From: Oerskovia sp042887685
Lineage (GTDB): Bacteria; Actinomycetota; Actinomycetes; Actinomycetales; Cellulomonadaceae
NCBI RefSeq assembly: GCF_042887685.1
Contig: NZ_JBHVOS010000002.1
Coordinates: forward strand, 186,001 to 250,000
DNA: 64,000 nt
Direction of reading: 5' to 3'
Shown here: one piece after another, positions 25,678 through 33,879 of the stretch
Position numbering within the stretch: the first letter of the stretch is position 1
How the letters are laid out: every line of letters begins with the position of its first letter
Notes under the pieces: model-generated
What the model saw: the letters and a program-made list of their open reading frames with translations, nothing else
Databases searched by the model: none
Told to the model about the DNA's origin: nothing
Made by a program: the position numbers and the translations under genes

Positions 25678-26922
25678 TCAGCGGTGGACGGACCCCAGGT
25701 ACAGGCTCGTGACCGACGCGGCGACCTCCGTCAACCGGCTCGCGGTGCGCCCCACGAGCTCCTCGAGGTCGATCGGCCCGGGAGCGATCGAGAACGCGGC
25801 CGTGATCCCCGCAGCACGCGCCTGGCGTACGGGCAGGAGGACCTGTCCGGCGACCACCACGACGGGCGGGTGCCCCGGTGCGGCCGCCGCGAGCGCGCCG
25901 ATCCCGTCGGCGACCTTCCCGTTGACGGACTGCGAGTCGAACGAGCCCTCGCCCGTGAGCACGAGGTCGGCGTCCGCGACGGCAGCGGGCAGCCCGATCG
26001 CCTGCGCGACCAGGGTCGCGCCGTGCTCGAGCTCGGCGCCGAGCACCGCGACGAGGGCCGCGGGAACCCCACCGGCGGCGCCGGCCCCCGAGAGGTCGTG
26101 CGTGCGGACCCCGGTCTCGCGCTCGAGCAGGTCGGCCCAGCGCACGAGCGCCGCGTCGAGGAAGGCGACGTCGGCTTCGCTGGCCCCCTTCTGCGGCCCG
26201 AACACCGCCGCCGCCCCGCGCTCGCCCACGAGAGGGTTCGTGACGTCGACCGCCAGCCGCCACCGCACCTCGCGGGCCCGTGGGTGCAGTCCCCCGAGGT
26301 CGAGGCCGACGACGCGCGCGAGCCCCTCGCCGCCGTCGGGCACGAGGGTCCCGGCGAGCTCCCCGTCCGTCGACGTGGCGACCGTCGCGGGCGAGCGTGC
26401 GAGGAGCCGGGCCCCGAGGCCCGTGAGGACGCCCGCGCCACCGTCGGTCGAGGCGGACCCGCCGAGGCACAGGACGACTTCCTCGACCCCGGCGTCCAGG
26501 ACCGCCGCGCACGCCGCTCCCGTGCCCCGCGTGTGCGCGTGGAGCGGCTGGAGGACGACGTCGCTCACGCCGGGCAGCCCGCTCGCCGACGCGAGCTCGA
26601 CCACGCCGATGCGACCGTCGTCCGACACCCCGTACCGGGCGCGGTGGGGGCGCCCGATCGCGTCGACCGTCGCGACCTCGCGAGCCTCGACCCCCCACAC
26701 GGACAGGAGTGCGTCGAGCGTGCCCTCACCGCCGTCGGCCATGGGCAGGAGCCTGACCTCGGCGTCCGGGGCAGCGGCCAGGACGCCGTCCGCGAGGTGC
26801 CGGGCCACGTCCGTGGCGGTCGCCGACCCCTTGAACGCGTCGGGTGCGATCACGACGCGCAACGGTCGCAGGCCGGTGCGCGCGGGGTCGACGGTCGGGG
26901 CGGCGTTCGTCGTCGGAGGCAC
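25678..26922 (-). CDS. glxK: Glycerate kinase
   Basis: It phosphorylates D-glycerate to 2- or 3-phosphoglycerate (414 aa, GckA/GarK class). Visible family segments are VVIAPDAFKGSATATDVA, LPMADGGEGTLDAL, CLGGSASTDGGAG, PLVGERGAAAVFGPQKGA and DLVLTGEGSFDSQSVNGK. I choose GTG 26922. TACGAT stands just upstream and suggests a leaderless message; the frame continues further but without conserved sequence. It is convergent with the ATPase gene across the 25607-25669 palindrome and downstream of the DUF916 gene. It feeds glycerate from glyoxylate or sugar-acid metabolism into glycolysis. Confidence 0.92.
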   Translation of the reverse strand: MPPTTNAAPTVDPARTGLRPLRVVIAPDAFKGSATATDVARHLADGVLAAAPDAEVRLLPMADGGEGTLDALLSVWGVEAREVATVDAIGRPHRARYGVSDDGRIGVVELASASGLPGVSDVVLQPLHAHTRGTGAACAAVLDAGVEEVVLCLGGSASTDGGAGVLTGLGARLLARSPATVATSTDGELAGTLVPDGGEGLARVVGLDLGGLHPRAREVRWRLAVDVTNPLVGERGAAAVFGPQKGASEADVAFLDAALVRWADLLERETGVRTHDLSGAGAAGGVPAALVAVLGAELEHGATLVAQAIGLPAAVADADLVLTGEGSFDSQSVNGKVADGIGALAAAAPGHPPVVVVAGQVLLPVRQARAAGITAAFSIAPGPIDLEELVGRTASRLTEVAASVTSLYLGSVHR

Positions 26923-26971
26923 GCCCCGATCGTAGCCAGGGGGTCCGGCCCGCGCCGGGTGGAGCGCCTGG

Positions 26972-28342
26972 TCAGGAGGACGCCGTCGCGGGATCCGTGG
27001 CACCCGCGGTGCCCGTCCGCGCCGCGACCGCAGCGTCGATCCGCGCCTGCGTGCGCGCCTCGCGGCGCCGGCGTGCGCGCAGGACCGCGAGCACCGCACC
27101 GACCAGGACGAGGAGCGTCCCGAGCTGGACCCACGGCAGCGTCCACGCCGCATAGGTCCCCGTCGCGGGGGCGAGCGCGACCTCGACCACGTCGTCGCCC
27201 ACGACGAGCGGGGTCGTGGTCAGGTCGCCCGCAACCTTGCCGAGCGGCCAGACGCCGTCGAGCACGACGCTCCCGCTCGCCTCCTGGCCGGGCAGCACCT
27301 CGCGCTGGGCGGGGGCCACGACGTCGCGGGCGTTCCAGCCGAAGAGGCCGGATCCCACGACCTGGGTGTCCGCGCCGAGACGCACGTTGCCCTCGTTCGC
27401 GACCGTGTAGTCGACGCGCACCGCGCCCGGCGCGAACGGGTTCCAGCTGGGCTCGTAGGTCGCGCGGACGCCCGTGAGCGCGAGTGCCGGCGCCAGGTCG
27501 CCCGCGACCCGCAGGTGCACGCGCGCCCCGACGCGCGTGTCGAACGTGACGGCCGACCCGTCACCCTCAGGGTGGGCCAGGGCTGCGACGACTCCCGCCG
27601 GGTGGTCCCCCGGTGTCGCGTCGGCGGGGACCGCGAGCGTGAACGGCACGGTCACCGACGACTCGGCGGCGATCTCGACGCGCTGGGTCGCCCCGGCGGA
27701 GTCGCCCTCGCCGAGCGTGATCCAGGCGCCGCCGTCGACCGGGGTCGTGCCCGCGGGGAGCAGGTCGAACTGCCCGTCCGCGGTCACGACGCCGTCGCTC
27801 GCGTACACGTCGAACGTCGCCGGGTGGTCGCTGAAGTTGGTCACGGTCACGTGGTCGCTCGCCAGTCCGCCGGGGTCGACGTTCAGGCGGAACGACACGC
27901 GCCCGTCGGGCCCGTCGGCCGTCGCGGGCTCGACGGCCCACGTGGTCCTCGCGGGAGCGGGGTCTGGCGTCGTGGCCGGCGCGCCCGCCACGCCTGCCAC
28001 GCCCGCCAGCCCCGTGCCCGACGGCGTCGCACCGGTCGCGGAGCCGGGTCCGGCCGTGGCGTGGGTCCGGACGGCGGGGAGTGCGGCTGTGGGGAGCGCG
28101 GCTGTGGGGAGCGCCACGGCTGGGAGTGCGGCGGTGGGGAGTCCCGTCGCGGCGAGCGCCGACGCGGGCACGGCGAGCACACCGGCCAGGAGGGTGGTCG
28201 CGAGCAGGACGGCACCGGCCACCGTGGCCCGGCGGGGGGCCCGGCGGGCGGTCCGACGGGCGGTCGGACGGACGGTCGGACGGGCGGTCGGACAGGCTGT
28301 CGAGCCAGGGGCACGGGCCGCGGATCGAGGAAGGACGGTCAT
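26972..28342 (-). CDS. DUF916-type (WxL-interacting protein-like) surface protein
   Basis: This is an exported, membrane-anchored protein of 456 aa. The N-terminus is Arg-rich, with a hydrophobic signal segment at ~42-66, then a low-complexity LPTAALPAVALPTAALPTA run. The folded part (~135-400) has the DUF916 pattern: DGRVSFRLNVDPGGLASDHV, VTNFSDHPATFDVYASDG, TPGDHPAGVVAALAHPEG and FDTRVGARVHLRVAG. A C-terminal helix LGTLLVLVGAVLAVL precedes a basic tail. In Firmicutes such proteins partner WxL-domain proteins at the cell wall. Here the upstream gene encodes an alkaline phosphatase with a WxL-like C-terminus, which supports the call and suggests that the two products interact. The start is ATG 28342, with GGAG upstream. 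Confidence 0.78.
   Translation of the reverse strand: MTVLPRSAARAPGSTACPTARPTVRPTARRTARRAPRRATVAGAVLLATTLLAGVLAVPASALAATGLPTAALPAVALPTAALPTAALPAVRTHATAGPGSATGATPSGTGLAGVAGVAGAPATTPDPAPARTTWAVEPATADGPDGRVSFRLNVDPGGLASDHVTVTNFSDHPATFDVYASDGVVTADGQFDLLPAGTTPVDGGAWITLGEGDSAGATQRVEIAAESSVTVPFTLAVPADATPGDHPAGVVAALAHPEGDGSAVTFDTRVGARVHLRVAGDLAPALALTGVRATYEPSWNPFAPGAVRVDYTVANEGNVRLGADTQVVGSGLFGWNARDVVAPAQREVLPGQEASGSVVLDGVWPLGKVAGDLTTTPLVVGDDVVEVALAPATGTYAAWTLPWVQLGTLLVLVGAVLAVLRARRRREARTQARIDAAVAARTGTAGATDPATASS
28078..28290 (-). repeat. Coding repeats in the DUF916 gene: alternating Leu-Pro-Thr-Ala units and Arg-Pro-Thr units
   Basis: A 15-bp-type unit (around 28078-28140) gives the LPTAA/LPAVA run. 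A CGGACGGTCGGACGGGCGGT-like unit (28240-28290) gives the Arg-Pro-Thr-rich lead. Both are in frame and could vary in copy number. Confidence 0.75.
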
Positions 28343-28534
28343 CGGGGAGCTCCGAGCAGGGAAGGAGGACGACCCGCTCCGGTCGGGGACTGCGCGCACG
28401 GGGCGCGCGACGCCGTCGGGCGGGAGGACGGAAGGGACTACCCGCAGGGCGGGAGCACGGACGGACAAGGGCCGCCGGACCCCGGCGCGCCACGAGAGCG
28501 CACCAGGGCCCGACGGCTCGTCAGGTGACGACGT

Positions 28535-30433
28535 TCAGTCGACCGGGAAGAGCGAGACCGTCAGGGCTCCCGCGTAGTCGCCCGCACGCGTGTCGACGGG
28601 GACCTCGAGCGCCAGGTCGGCCGAGACCGTCGTGGTGCCCAGGCGTCCGTCGGCGGTCGCGGTCGCGAGCGTGGCCGGGGCCGCGAGACCCGTGCCTCCC
28701 CCCAGGAGCGACGCGACCGGCGAACCCGCGCTCACGCCGTCCTTGGCCGAGACCAGCCCCGGCGTCCAGCCCAGGTTCTGGGCGCGCAGCGTGCGCGGGC
28801 CCGACGTCAGGTCGCTCGACTGGCCGGACACCGTCCAGCCGCCCGCACCGACCGTGGCGGCAGCGCGCGAGTCGGTCACCGAGACCTCGGGGAGCCGTCC
28901 CGCGAAGCGCAGACGGTCGCCCACGTTCTCGCCGCCCGTGAGCGCGACGCCCGCACCGGCACCCGCGACCGACAGCGTGAGCTTGCCACCCACCTCGCCG
29001 GCCTCGGGCACGGTCGCGACGAGCGGGATGCCGTCCGCGTCGGTGACGGCCCACAGCTCGTTCGAGACGCGGCCCACGTCGGCGTTGTCGAGGTATGCGC
29101 CACGCACCGGGTCGGTGCCCGTCGCAGCGGCCGCGAGCAGCTCGGAGCCGGGGCCCTTGGCGTACACCGGCACGAGGTGGTTGGTGTGGCCGCCGCTGTT
29201 CCAGCTCACCTGCGGGGCCCCGCCCTGCACGCCCTGGACCGGGGTCCAGGCCGGGTTCGCCGCCGGACCGGAGAGGTAGCCGCACTCGTGGTCGGCCGTG
29301 ATGACGACGAGGGTCTCGTCCCAGCTCGAGTTCTCCTCGACCCAGTCCACGACCGTCTCGATGGTCCGGTTGAAGTCGACCTGCTCCTCGACCGCGCCCG
29401 CGGTGTTGTTGTCGTGCGAGGCCCAGTCGATCGCGCCGCCCTCGATCATGACGAAGAAGCCCTCGTCCGAGGCGTTGGACAGCACGTTGAGCGCAGCGTC
29501 CGTCATCTGCGGGAGCGAGGGCACGTTGTCGTTCTGCGGGGCGGTGAAGGGCACGTCGCCCGGCTTCAGGGCCGTGCGGTCTGCCTGCAGGGTGCCCGCG
29601 ACCTGCGCGGTGCCGAGCACGTGCGTGGGCGTGTCGCCCTCGGCGAGCGCGAGGAAGTCGTCCTTCGACTCGACCAGGTCGAACGCCGACTGGCCGTCGA
29701 CCAGCGCGTTCCACTCGGTCTCGCCGATGTAGTCGTACTTCGGGGTCGCGCGCTTGTCGCCGTTGTCGTCGTACCAGGGGTTGCCCGCGCCGAAGATCAC
29801 GTTGGCGCCCGAGTCCATCATGTCGGCCGCGATGTCGTGGTAGTTGTTGCGGTGCTCGTTGTGCGCCAGGTAGGACGCGGGCGTCGCGTGGGTCCACGGC
29901 ACCGAGGTGACGACGCCCGTGGCCTTGCCCAGCTCGAGCGCGCGCTCGGCGACCGTCCTGAGGTCCTCGTGGTTCTCGTCCTGACCGATCACGTTGTTGA
30001 GCGTCTTGACGCCCGTCGCGAGGGTCGTGGCGGCCGCCGCCGAGTCGGTCGAGCTCTTCAGCGGCGCCGCGAAGCTGCTCCAGTTCTGGGCCGGGTCGTA
30101 CGTGTTGCCGAACTGGTACGTCGACATCGCGAGGGCGACCGGGAACTCCTGGTACACCTGCGTGCCCGCCTGCCCGGGGACGGGGGTCGAGACGCCGCCG
30201 GGCTTCACGGTCGTCTGGTAGGCCGTACGGCCGTGCTCGAACTGGCTGCCGAGGTCGACCTGGTTGAACCCCATCCCGTCACCGATGAGGTGGATGATGT
30301 TCTTCGGTCCCGGCGCCCCGGGGTCGGCGGACGGCGCGGCGAGCGCCGGCGTGGTCGAGGAGATCGTGATACCCGCCGCGAGGACGCCCGTGCCGGCGAC
30401 CCGCAGCCACTTCATCGGTACACGTGAAGTCAT
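28535..30433 (-). CDS. Secreted alkaline phosphatase with a C-terminal WxL-like domain
   Basis: This is an exported phosphomonoesterase (632 aa). The signal peptide ends near PALAAPSA (~35). The PhoA-type catalytic domain (~43-450) has the metal motif LIGDGMGFN with Asp52, the nucleophile Ser131 in TDSAAAATTLATG, GGAIDWASHDNN and TADHECGYLSG, with SGGHTNHLVPVYAKG completing the site. Residues ~517-632 have the WxL pattern: GGWTVSGQSSDL (Trp533), NLGWTPGL (Trp556), a Gly-rich segment, LALEVPVDTRAGDYAGALTV. WxL domains bind peptidoglycan, so the enzyme may be held on the wall. The neighbouring DUF916 gene fits this. A GTTCACC motif upstream hints at phosphate control. Start ATG 30433. Confidence 0.9.
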   Translation of the reverse strand: MTSRVPMKWLRVAGTGVLAAGITISSTTPALAAPSADPGAPGPKNIIHLIGDGMGFNQVDLGSQFEHGRTAYQTTVKPGGVSTPVPGQAGTQVYQEFPVALAMSTYQFGNTYDPAQNWSSFAAPLKSSTDSAAAATTLATGVKTLNNVIGQDENHEDLRTVAERALELGKATGVVTSVPWTHATPASYLAHNEHRNNYHDIAADMMDSGANVIFGAGNPWYDDNGDKRATPKYDYIGETEWNALVDGQSAFDLVESKDDFLALAEGDTPTHVLGTAQVAGTLQADRTALKPGDVPFTAPQNDNVPSLPQMTDAALNVLSNASDEGFFVMIEGGAIDWASHDNNTAGAVEEQVDFNRTIETVVDWVEENSSWDETLVVITADHECGYLSGPAANPAWTPVQGVQGGAPQVSWNSGGHTNHLVPVYAKGPGSELLAAAATGTDPVRGAYLDNADVGRVSNELWAVTDADGIPLVATVPEAGEVGGKLTLSVAGAGAGVALTGGENVGDRLRFAGRLPEVSVTDSRAAATVGAGGWTVSGQSSDLTSGPRTLRAQNLGWTPGLVSAKDGVSAGSPVASLLGGGTGLAAPATLATATADGRLGTTTVSADLALEVPVDTRAGDYAGALTVSLFPVD

Positions 30434-30507
30434 GGTCTCTTCCCTGTCGAGGTCTAGTCCGGTCCGGAGTCGAGTTCCGGCCGGCACGTCAGAGCCAAGC
30501 GGTCAGA

Positions 30508-30525
30508 GGTGGCGAGGGGGTGAAC
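30508..30525 (-). promoter_or_regulatory. Possible PhoP box upstream of the alkaline phosphatase gene
   Basis: On the minus strand GTTCACCCCCT is followed at 11-bp spacing by the weaker CGCCACCTCTG, resembling the 11-nt direct repeats bound by actinobacterial PhoP. Only the first unit is a good match, so this is tentative. Confidence 0.35.
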
Positions 30526-30573
30526 GGCGAAGGACCGCGCGAGGGCGGATGGGGTAAATGTCCGCCCCGGCCG

Positions 30574-30663
30574 GCGCGTCGCGGGGAGACGCGCCGAGAC
30601 AGAGCGCGTCGCGGTGAGACGCGCCGGAACAGAGCGCGTCGCGGGGAGACGCGCCGAGACAGG
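30574..30663. repeat. Three tandem 30-bp repeats, each an 8-bp hairpin
   Basis: Units at 30574-30603, 30604-30633 and 30634-30663 share GCGCGTCGCGGGGAGACGCG with few changes. With the preceding G of each unit, GGCGCGTC and GACGCGCC pair around a 7-nt loop. They lie after the flavin reductase stop and upstream of the phosphatase promoter region. Confidence 0.9.
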
Positions 30664-30709
30664 GCCCGGCGCGGGCGCGCCGCGTCAGGCCGGCGCTGGG
30701 GGCGCCCCC

Positions 30710-31309
30710 TCAGCCCGGCGCGGGCAGGTCCGCGAACCGCACGAGCTGTCCCACGGCCCGCTCGGCGCGCTCGTCCAGCCACGGCATGGGGAAGAGCTCG
30801 ATCGTCCAGTCCTCCTTGGACGCGAACACGCCCGTGGGCACGATCAGGTCTCCCATGAACGCGAACAGGGGGCGCAGCGCCTGGTCGATCACGAGGGTGT
30901 GCCGGGCGGTGCCGCCCGTCGCGGCGAGCAGCACGGGCTTGTCGGCCATCGCGAGCGAGTCGACGAGGTCGAAGAAGGCCTTGAAGATCCCGGAGTAGGA
31001 GCCGCGGAACACGGGGCTCGCGACGATCAGCAGGTCGGCCTGCTCGACGGTCTTGAGCGCGAGCTCGAGCTCTTCGCTGCGCATGCCGATCACGGTCGCG
31101 GTCGCGACGTCCTGCGCGTGGTCGCGGACCTCGATCGTGCGGGCGTCGACCCGGGTCCCGGTGGCCGCGAGCCGCGCGACGGTCTTGTCGAGCAGGAGGT
31201 CGGTCAGGGCGCGCGTGGTCGAGGGGAAGCTGACCCCGCCGGTCACGGCGACGACGCTCAGCAGGCGGGGTGCGGCGGGCGTTCCTGCGTCCTGCGGGCC
31301 GACGCTCAC
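30710..31309 (-). CDS. NADPH-dependent FMN reductase (CE1759-like)
   Basis: This is a flavodoxin-fold reductase of 199 aa. SVVAVTGGVSFPSTTRALTD holds the phosphate-binding loop, and ASPVFRGSYSGIFKAFFDLV is the flavin-contacting segment of the NADPH-dependent FMN reductase family; the protein most resembles the actinobacterial CE1759 group. It would supply reduced FMN to a monooxygenase or reduce quinones or metals. GTG 31309 overlaps the stop of the MarR gene by 4 bp, so the MarR protein probably regulates it. The flavin-dependent partner is not in this window. A tandem hairpin repeat follows the stop. Confidence 0.88.
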   Translation of the reverse strand: MSVGPQDAGTPAAPRLLSVVAVTGGVSFPSTTRALTDLLLDKTVARLAATGTRVDARTIEVRDHAQDVATATVIGMRSEELELALKTVEQADLLIVASPVFRGSYSGIFKAFFDLVDSLAMADKPVLLAATGGTARHTLVIDQALRPLFAFMGDLIVPTGVFASKEDWTIELFPMPWLDERAERAVGQLVRFADLPAPG

Positions 31310-31812
31310 GCCGCGCTCCCGTCGCGCGCGGGGATGTCGCCCTGGGCGCTGCGGAGCTTGTCGAGCAAGCCCTTGAGCGTCGCGAGCTCGACAGCGTCGA
31401 GCGCGCCACCCACGTAGGCGCCGATGGTGCGGACGTGCTTGCGCCCGATCTCCTTCTGCAGCCGCGCTCCCTCGGGGGTGAGGCGGACGATCGTGCCGCG
31501 TGCGTCGTCGGGCGCGGGGACGCGCTCGACGAGGCCGCGCTGCTCGAGGCGCTCGGCCATGCGGCTGAGCGAGGGCTGGCTGATGAGGACGTACTCGTTG
31601 AGGTCTCGCAGGCGGGTGCCGCCCTCGGGGCAGCCGGCGAGCGTGAAGAGCACGTCGTACTCGCGCATCGTCAGCTCTTCCCAGATGTCGTCGGCCTGGA
31701 AGCGGCGCATGAGGGCGACCTGGGTGCGGAAGAGCGACTCCCACGTCTCGGCGGCCTCGCGGGTGGTGGCGCGCTCGTGGACGGTGGGGGGTGCGGCGGT
31801 GCTGCTGGTCAT
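31306..31812 (-). CDS. MarR-family transcriptional regulator
   Basis: This is a winged-helix repressor of 168 aa. LFRTQVALMRRFQADDIWEE opens the dimer helices, LRDLNEYVLISQPSLSRMAE is the recognition helix region, and RGLVERVPAPDDARGTIVRL is the wing with the conserved Asp-Xaa-Arg. I take ATG 31812 (MTSSTAAPPTVHER), since longer starts run through the operator region. It forms an operon with the flavin reductase (4-bp GTGA overlap). Such pairs often respond to oxidants, quinones or aromatic compounds. A palindrome in its promoter is the likely operator. Confidence 0.92.
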   Translation of the reverse strand: MTSSTAAPPTVHERATTREAAETWESLFRTQVALMRRFQADDIWEELTMREYDVLFTLAGCPEGGTRLRDLNEYVLISQPSLSRMAERLEQRGLVERVPAPDDARGTIVRLTPEGARLQKEIGRKHVRTIGAYVGGALDAVELATLKGLLDKLRSAQGDIPARDGSAA

Positions 31813-31889
31813 GTGTCTCTCGATCCTGCGGGGTGCACCGGCCCGACGGCGGCGCTCGCCTCGTCGGCGCACAGCACCCGGGTAGATGC

Positions 31890-31901
31890 GTTCGTATGAA
31901 C
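31890..31901. promoter_or_regulatory. Candidate MarR operator
   Basis: GTTCGTATGAAC is a 4+4+4 palindrome 77 bp upstream of the MarR start, in the only AT-rich spot of this interval. It fits autoregulation but was not compared with known sites. Confidence 0.45.
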
Positions 31902-31974
31902 TCGAGCGGTACAACCGGCGGGGCGAGAGGTGTATTCCGGACGCCTCCGCCGACCCTCGGCGCAAGGGAGCGAC

Positions 31975-32736
31975 CTACCTGCCGAGCCGCCGCTCGCGCT
32001 GCGAGTACGACCGCAGGGCACGCAGGTAGTCGACCCGGCGGAAGCTCGGCCAGTACGCCTCGCAGAAGTAGAACTCGGCGTGCGCGCTCTGCCACAGCAG
32101 GAACCCGCCCAGGCGTTGCTCGCCCGACGTGCGGATCACGAGCTCGGGGTCCGGCTGACCCTTGGTGTAGAGGTGCTCCTCGATGTGCTCGACGTCGAGG
32201 TTCTCGGCGAGCTCCTGGAGCGAGGCGCCGCTCGCTGCCTGCTCGCTCAGGTAGGAGCGCACGGCGTCGGCGATCTCGTGCCTGCCGCCGTACCCGATCG
32301 CGACGTTGACCTGGAGGCCGTCGACCCCGGCGGTCCGGTCCTCCGCGTCGCGCAGCGCCTTGGCGAGCCGCTCGGGCAGGAGGTCGAGCCGACCCATGAC
32401 GCGCAGGCGCCAGCGACCGGTCTCGGCCAGGTCGCACACGGCGTCCTCGATGATGTCGAGCAGGGCGCTGAGCTCCTCGCGCGAGCGCGAGAGGTTGTCC
32501 GTGGAGAGCATCCAGAGCGTGACGACCTCGATCCCGAGGTCCTCGCTCCAGGTGAGGAACTCGGCGATCTTGTCGGCACCGCGACGGTGACCGGTGGCGG
32601 CCGTCTCGCCGAAGGACTTCGCCCAGCGCCGGTTCCCGTCGAGGATCACGCCGACGTGACGCGGCATCGCCTCGCGGGGCAGGGAGTTCGCGAGCCGTCG
32701 TTCGTACAGCCCGTAGAGCAGGTGGGGCATGCGCAC
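31975..32736 (-). CDS. uppS: Short-chain Z-isoprenyl diphosphate synthase (UppS family)
   Basis: It condenses isopentenyl diphosphate in cis to build a prenyl diphosphate (253 aa). The catalytic Asp33 lies in HVGVILDGNRRWA. RRGADKIAEFLTWSEDLGIE and LVIRTSGEQRLGGFLLWQSA, followed by EFYFCEAYWPSF, are diagnostic of cis-prenyltransferases. The N-terminus MPHLLYGLYERRL matches the actinobacterial short-chain group (Rv1086-like, making Z,E-farnesyl diphosphate) rather than the decaprenyl synthase. GTG 32736 has AAGGA 8 bp upstream; ATG 32730 is an alternative. It is divergent from trhA, and the 326-bp gap between them carries a tandem operator. Confidence 0.93.
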   Translation of the reverse strand: MRMPHLLYGLYERRLANSLPREAMPRHVGVILDGNRRWAKSFGETAATGHRRGADKIAEFLTWSEDLGIEVVTLWMLSTDNLSRSREELSALLDIIEDAVCDLAETGRWRLRVMGRLDLLPERLAKALRDAEDRTAGVDGLQVNVAIGYGGRHEIADAVRSYLSEQAASGASLQELAENLDVEHIEEHLYTKGQPDPELVIRTSGEQRLGGFLLWQSAHAEFYFCEAYWPSFRRVDYLRALRSYSQRERRLGR

Positions 32737-33062
32737 GTGGGGTCCTTCGCGGTGTGTAATGGATGAGCGGCGACGGGGCCGGGCAGGGCCTGGGAGCGTC
32801 GCACGGACGACACGGCACCGAGGAGCGCTCGGGGGGCGTCGCTCGCCAAACGGTACCGGAGGCAACAGTCGATTTGTCCCGGGGTCCGGTCCGGGAGACG
32901 CCTTTGCGCAGGATCTTCACAGTCGCGCGCAGCAACCTACGGTCACGTAACTTACGATGGCGTAGGTTGTTCCTGAGCCACGCACGTCGACTCACGCGCA
33001 GTCCTCCGGGCCGGGGACACCTCGTCCCCACGCCCGACCGCCGAACGAGTAGGAGCACCTCC
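32737..33062. other. 326-bp divergent promoter region between uppS and trhA
   Basis: It holds the tandem palindrome at 32933-32969 and the trhA ribosome-binding site (GGAG near 33050). No supported gene is present. Confidence 0.6.
32933..32969. promoter_or_regulatory. Tandem operator upstream of trhA
   Basis: Perfect arms CAACCTACG (32933-32941) and CGTAGGTTG (32961-32969) flank a third, central half-site pair within CGTAACTTACG. This gives two overlapping inexact palindromes of the AACYTACG-N4-CGTARGTT type. The layout suggests a dimeric, perhaps TetR-type, repressor binding two neighbouring sites. The protein is not encoded next to it. Confidence 0.55.
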
Positions 33063-33803
33063 GTGGCACGACCCTCCGACAACCGCCCGACCTCGGGCGA
33101 CGCCGTCGAGAACGCCCTGGACACGGCCGCAGACGCCGTGTCCACCGCGAGCGCGAAGGTCGCAGAGGCCATCAAGCCCCGGCTGCGTGGCTGGATCCAC
33201 GCCGGCACGTTCCCCGTCGCCCTCGTCGCCAGCATCGTCCTCGTGATCCTCGCTCCCCCTGTCGCGGGCAAGGTGTCGTGCGCGATCTTCGGCCTGAGCG
33301 CGTGCTTGCTGTTCGGCACGAGCGCCGTCTACCACCGCGGCACCTGGTCACCGAAGGTCGCGGGGATCCTGCGCCGGGCCGACCACTCGAACATCTTCCT
33401 CATCATCGCCGGCACGTACACGCCGCTCGCGGTGCTGCTCCTGCCGCAGCAGACCGCGACGATCCTGCTGGTGATCGTGTGGGCCGGCGCCCTGCTGGGG
33501 CTCGCGGCGCGCATCATCTGGCTGGGCGCCCCGCGCTGGGTCTACGTGCCGATCTACGTCGCGCTCGGCTGGGTCGCGGTCGGGTACATGCCCCAGTTCT
33601 GGACGACGCCGTCCGGCCCCGCGATCGTCTGGCTCGTCGCGATCGGTGGCCTGGCGTACACGCTCGGCGCGGTGGTCTACGGGCTCAAGCGCCCCAACCC
33701 GAGCCCGCGCTGGTTCGGTTTCCACGAGATCTTCCACGTGCTGACGGTCGTGGGTTTCGGGTGCCACTACGCGGCGATCATGATCGCGGCGCTCAACGCC
33801 TGA
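33063..33803 (+). CDS. trhA: TrhA / hemolysin III family membrane protein (PAQR superfamily)
   Basis: This is a 246-aa protein with seven membrane helices, related to YqfA/TrhA and the progestin/adipoQ receptors. The polar N-terminus contains a predicted helix ENALDTAADAVSTASAK. The metal-site residues of the superfamily are in SAVYHRGTWSP, RRADHSNIFLIIAGTYTP and the terminal HEIFHVLTVVGFGCHYAAI (His-X3-His ... His). TrhA proteins affect membrane lipid homeostasis. GTG 33063 has GGAG about 10 bp upstream; an upstream extension of the frame has no conserved sequence. The tandem palindrome ~95 bp upstream suggests regulation by a lipid-responsive repressor, which is only inferred. Confidence 0.88.
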   Translation: MARPSDNRPTSGDAVENALDTAADAVSTASAKVAEAIKPRLRGWIHAGTFPVALVASIVLVILAPPVAGKVSCAIFGLSACLLFGTSAVYHRGTWSPKVAGILRRADHSNIFLIIAGTYTPLAVLLLPQQTATILLVIVWAGALLGLAARIIWLGAPRWVYVPIYVALGWVAVGYMPQFWTTPSGPAIVWLVAIGGLAYTLGAVVYGLKRPNPSPRWFGFHEIFHVLTVVGFGCHYAAIMIAALNA

Positions 33804-33816
33804 CCCCTCTGCCGTC

Positions 33817-33879
33817 CGCTGGGTGCGGAGTACCTGTCGCCGATCGCCTCGATCCGCGACAGGTGCTCCGCACTCAGCG
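33817..33879. repeat. 63-bp palindromic element, subtype A (copy A2)
   Basis: The 24-nt arms (33817-33840 and 33856-33879) pair at 22 of 24 positions. Compared with copy A1, position 17 is C instead of G and its partner 47 is G instead of C, so pairing is preserved. The right end ACTCAGCG contains the stop codon of the nitrilase-family gene on the minus strand. It separates convergent trhA and amidase genes. Confidence 0.9.

Noticed and set aside
32763..33062. N-terminal extension of TrhA
   Set aside because: The extension is Arg/Gly-rich, covers the tandem operator and lacks conservation; GTG 33063 has a good ribosome-binding site.
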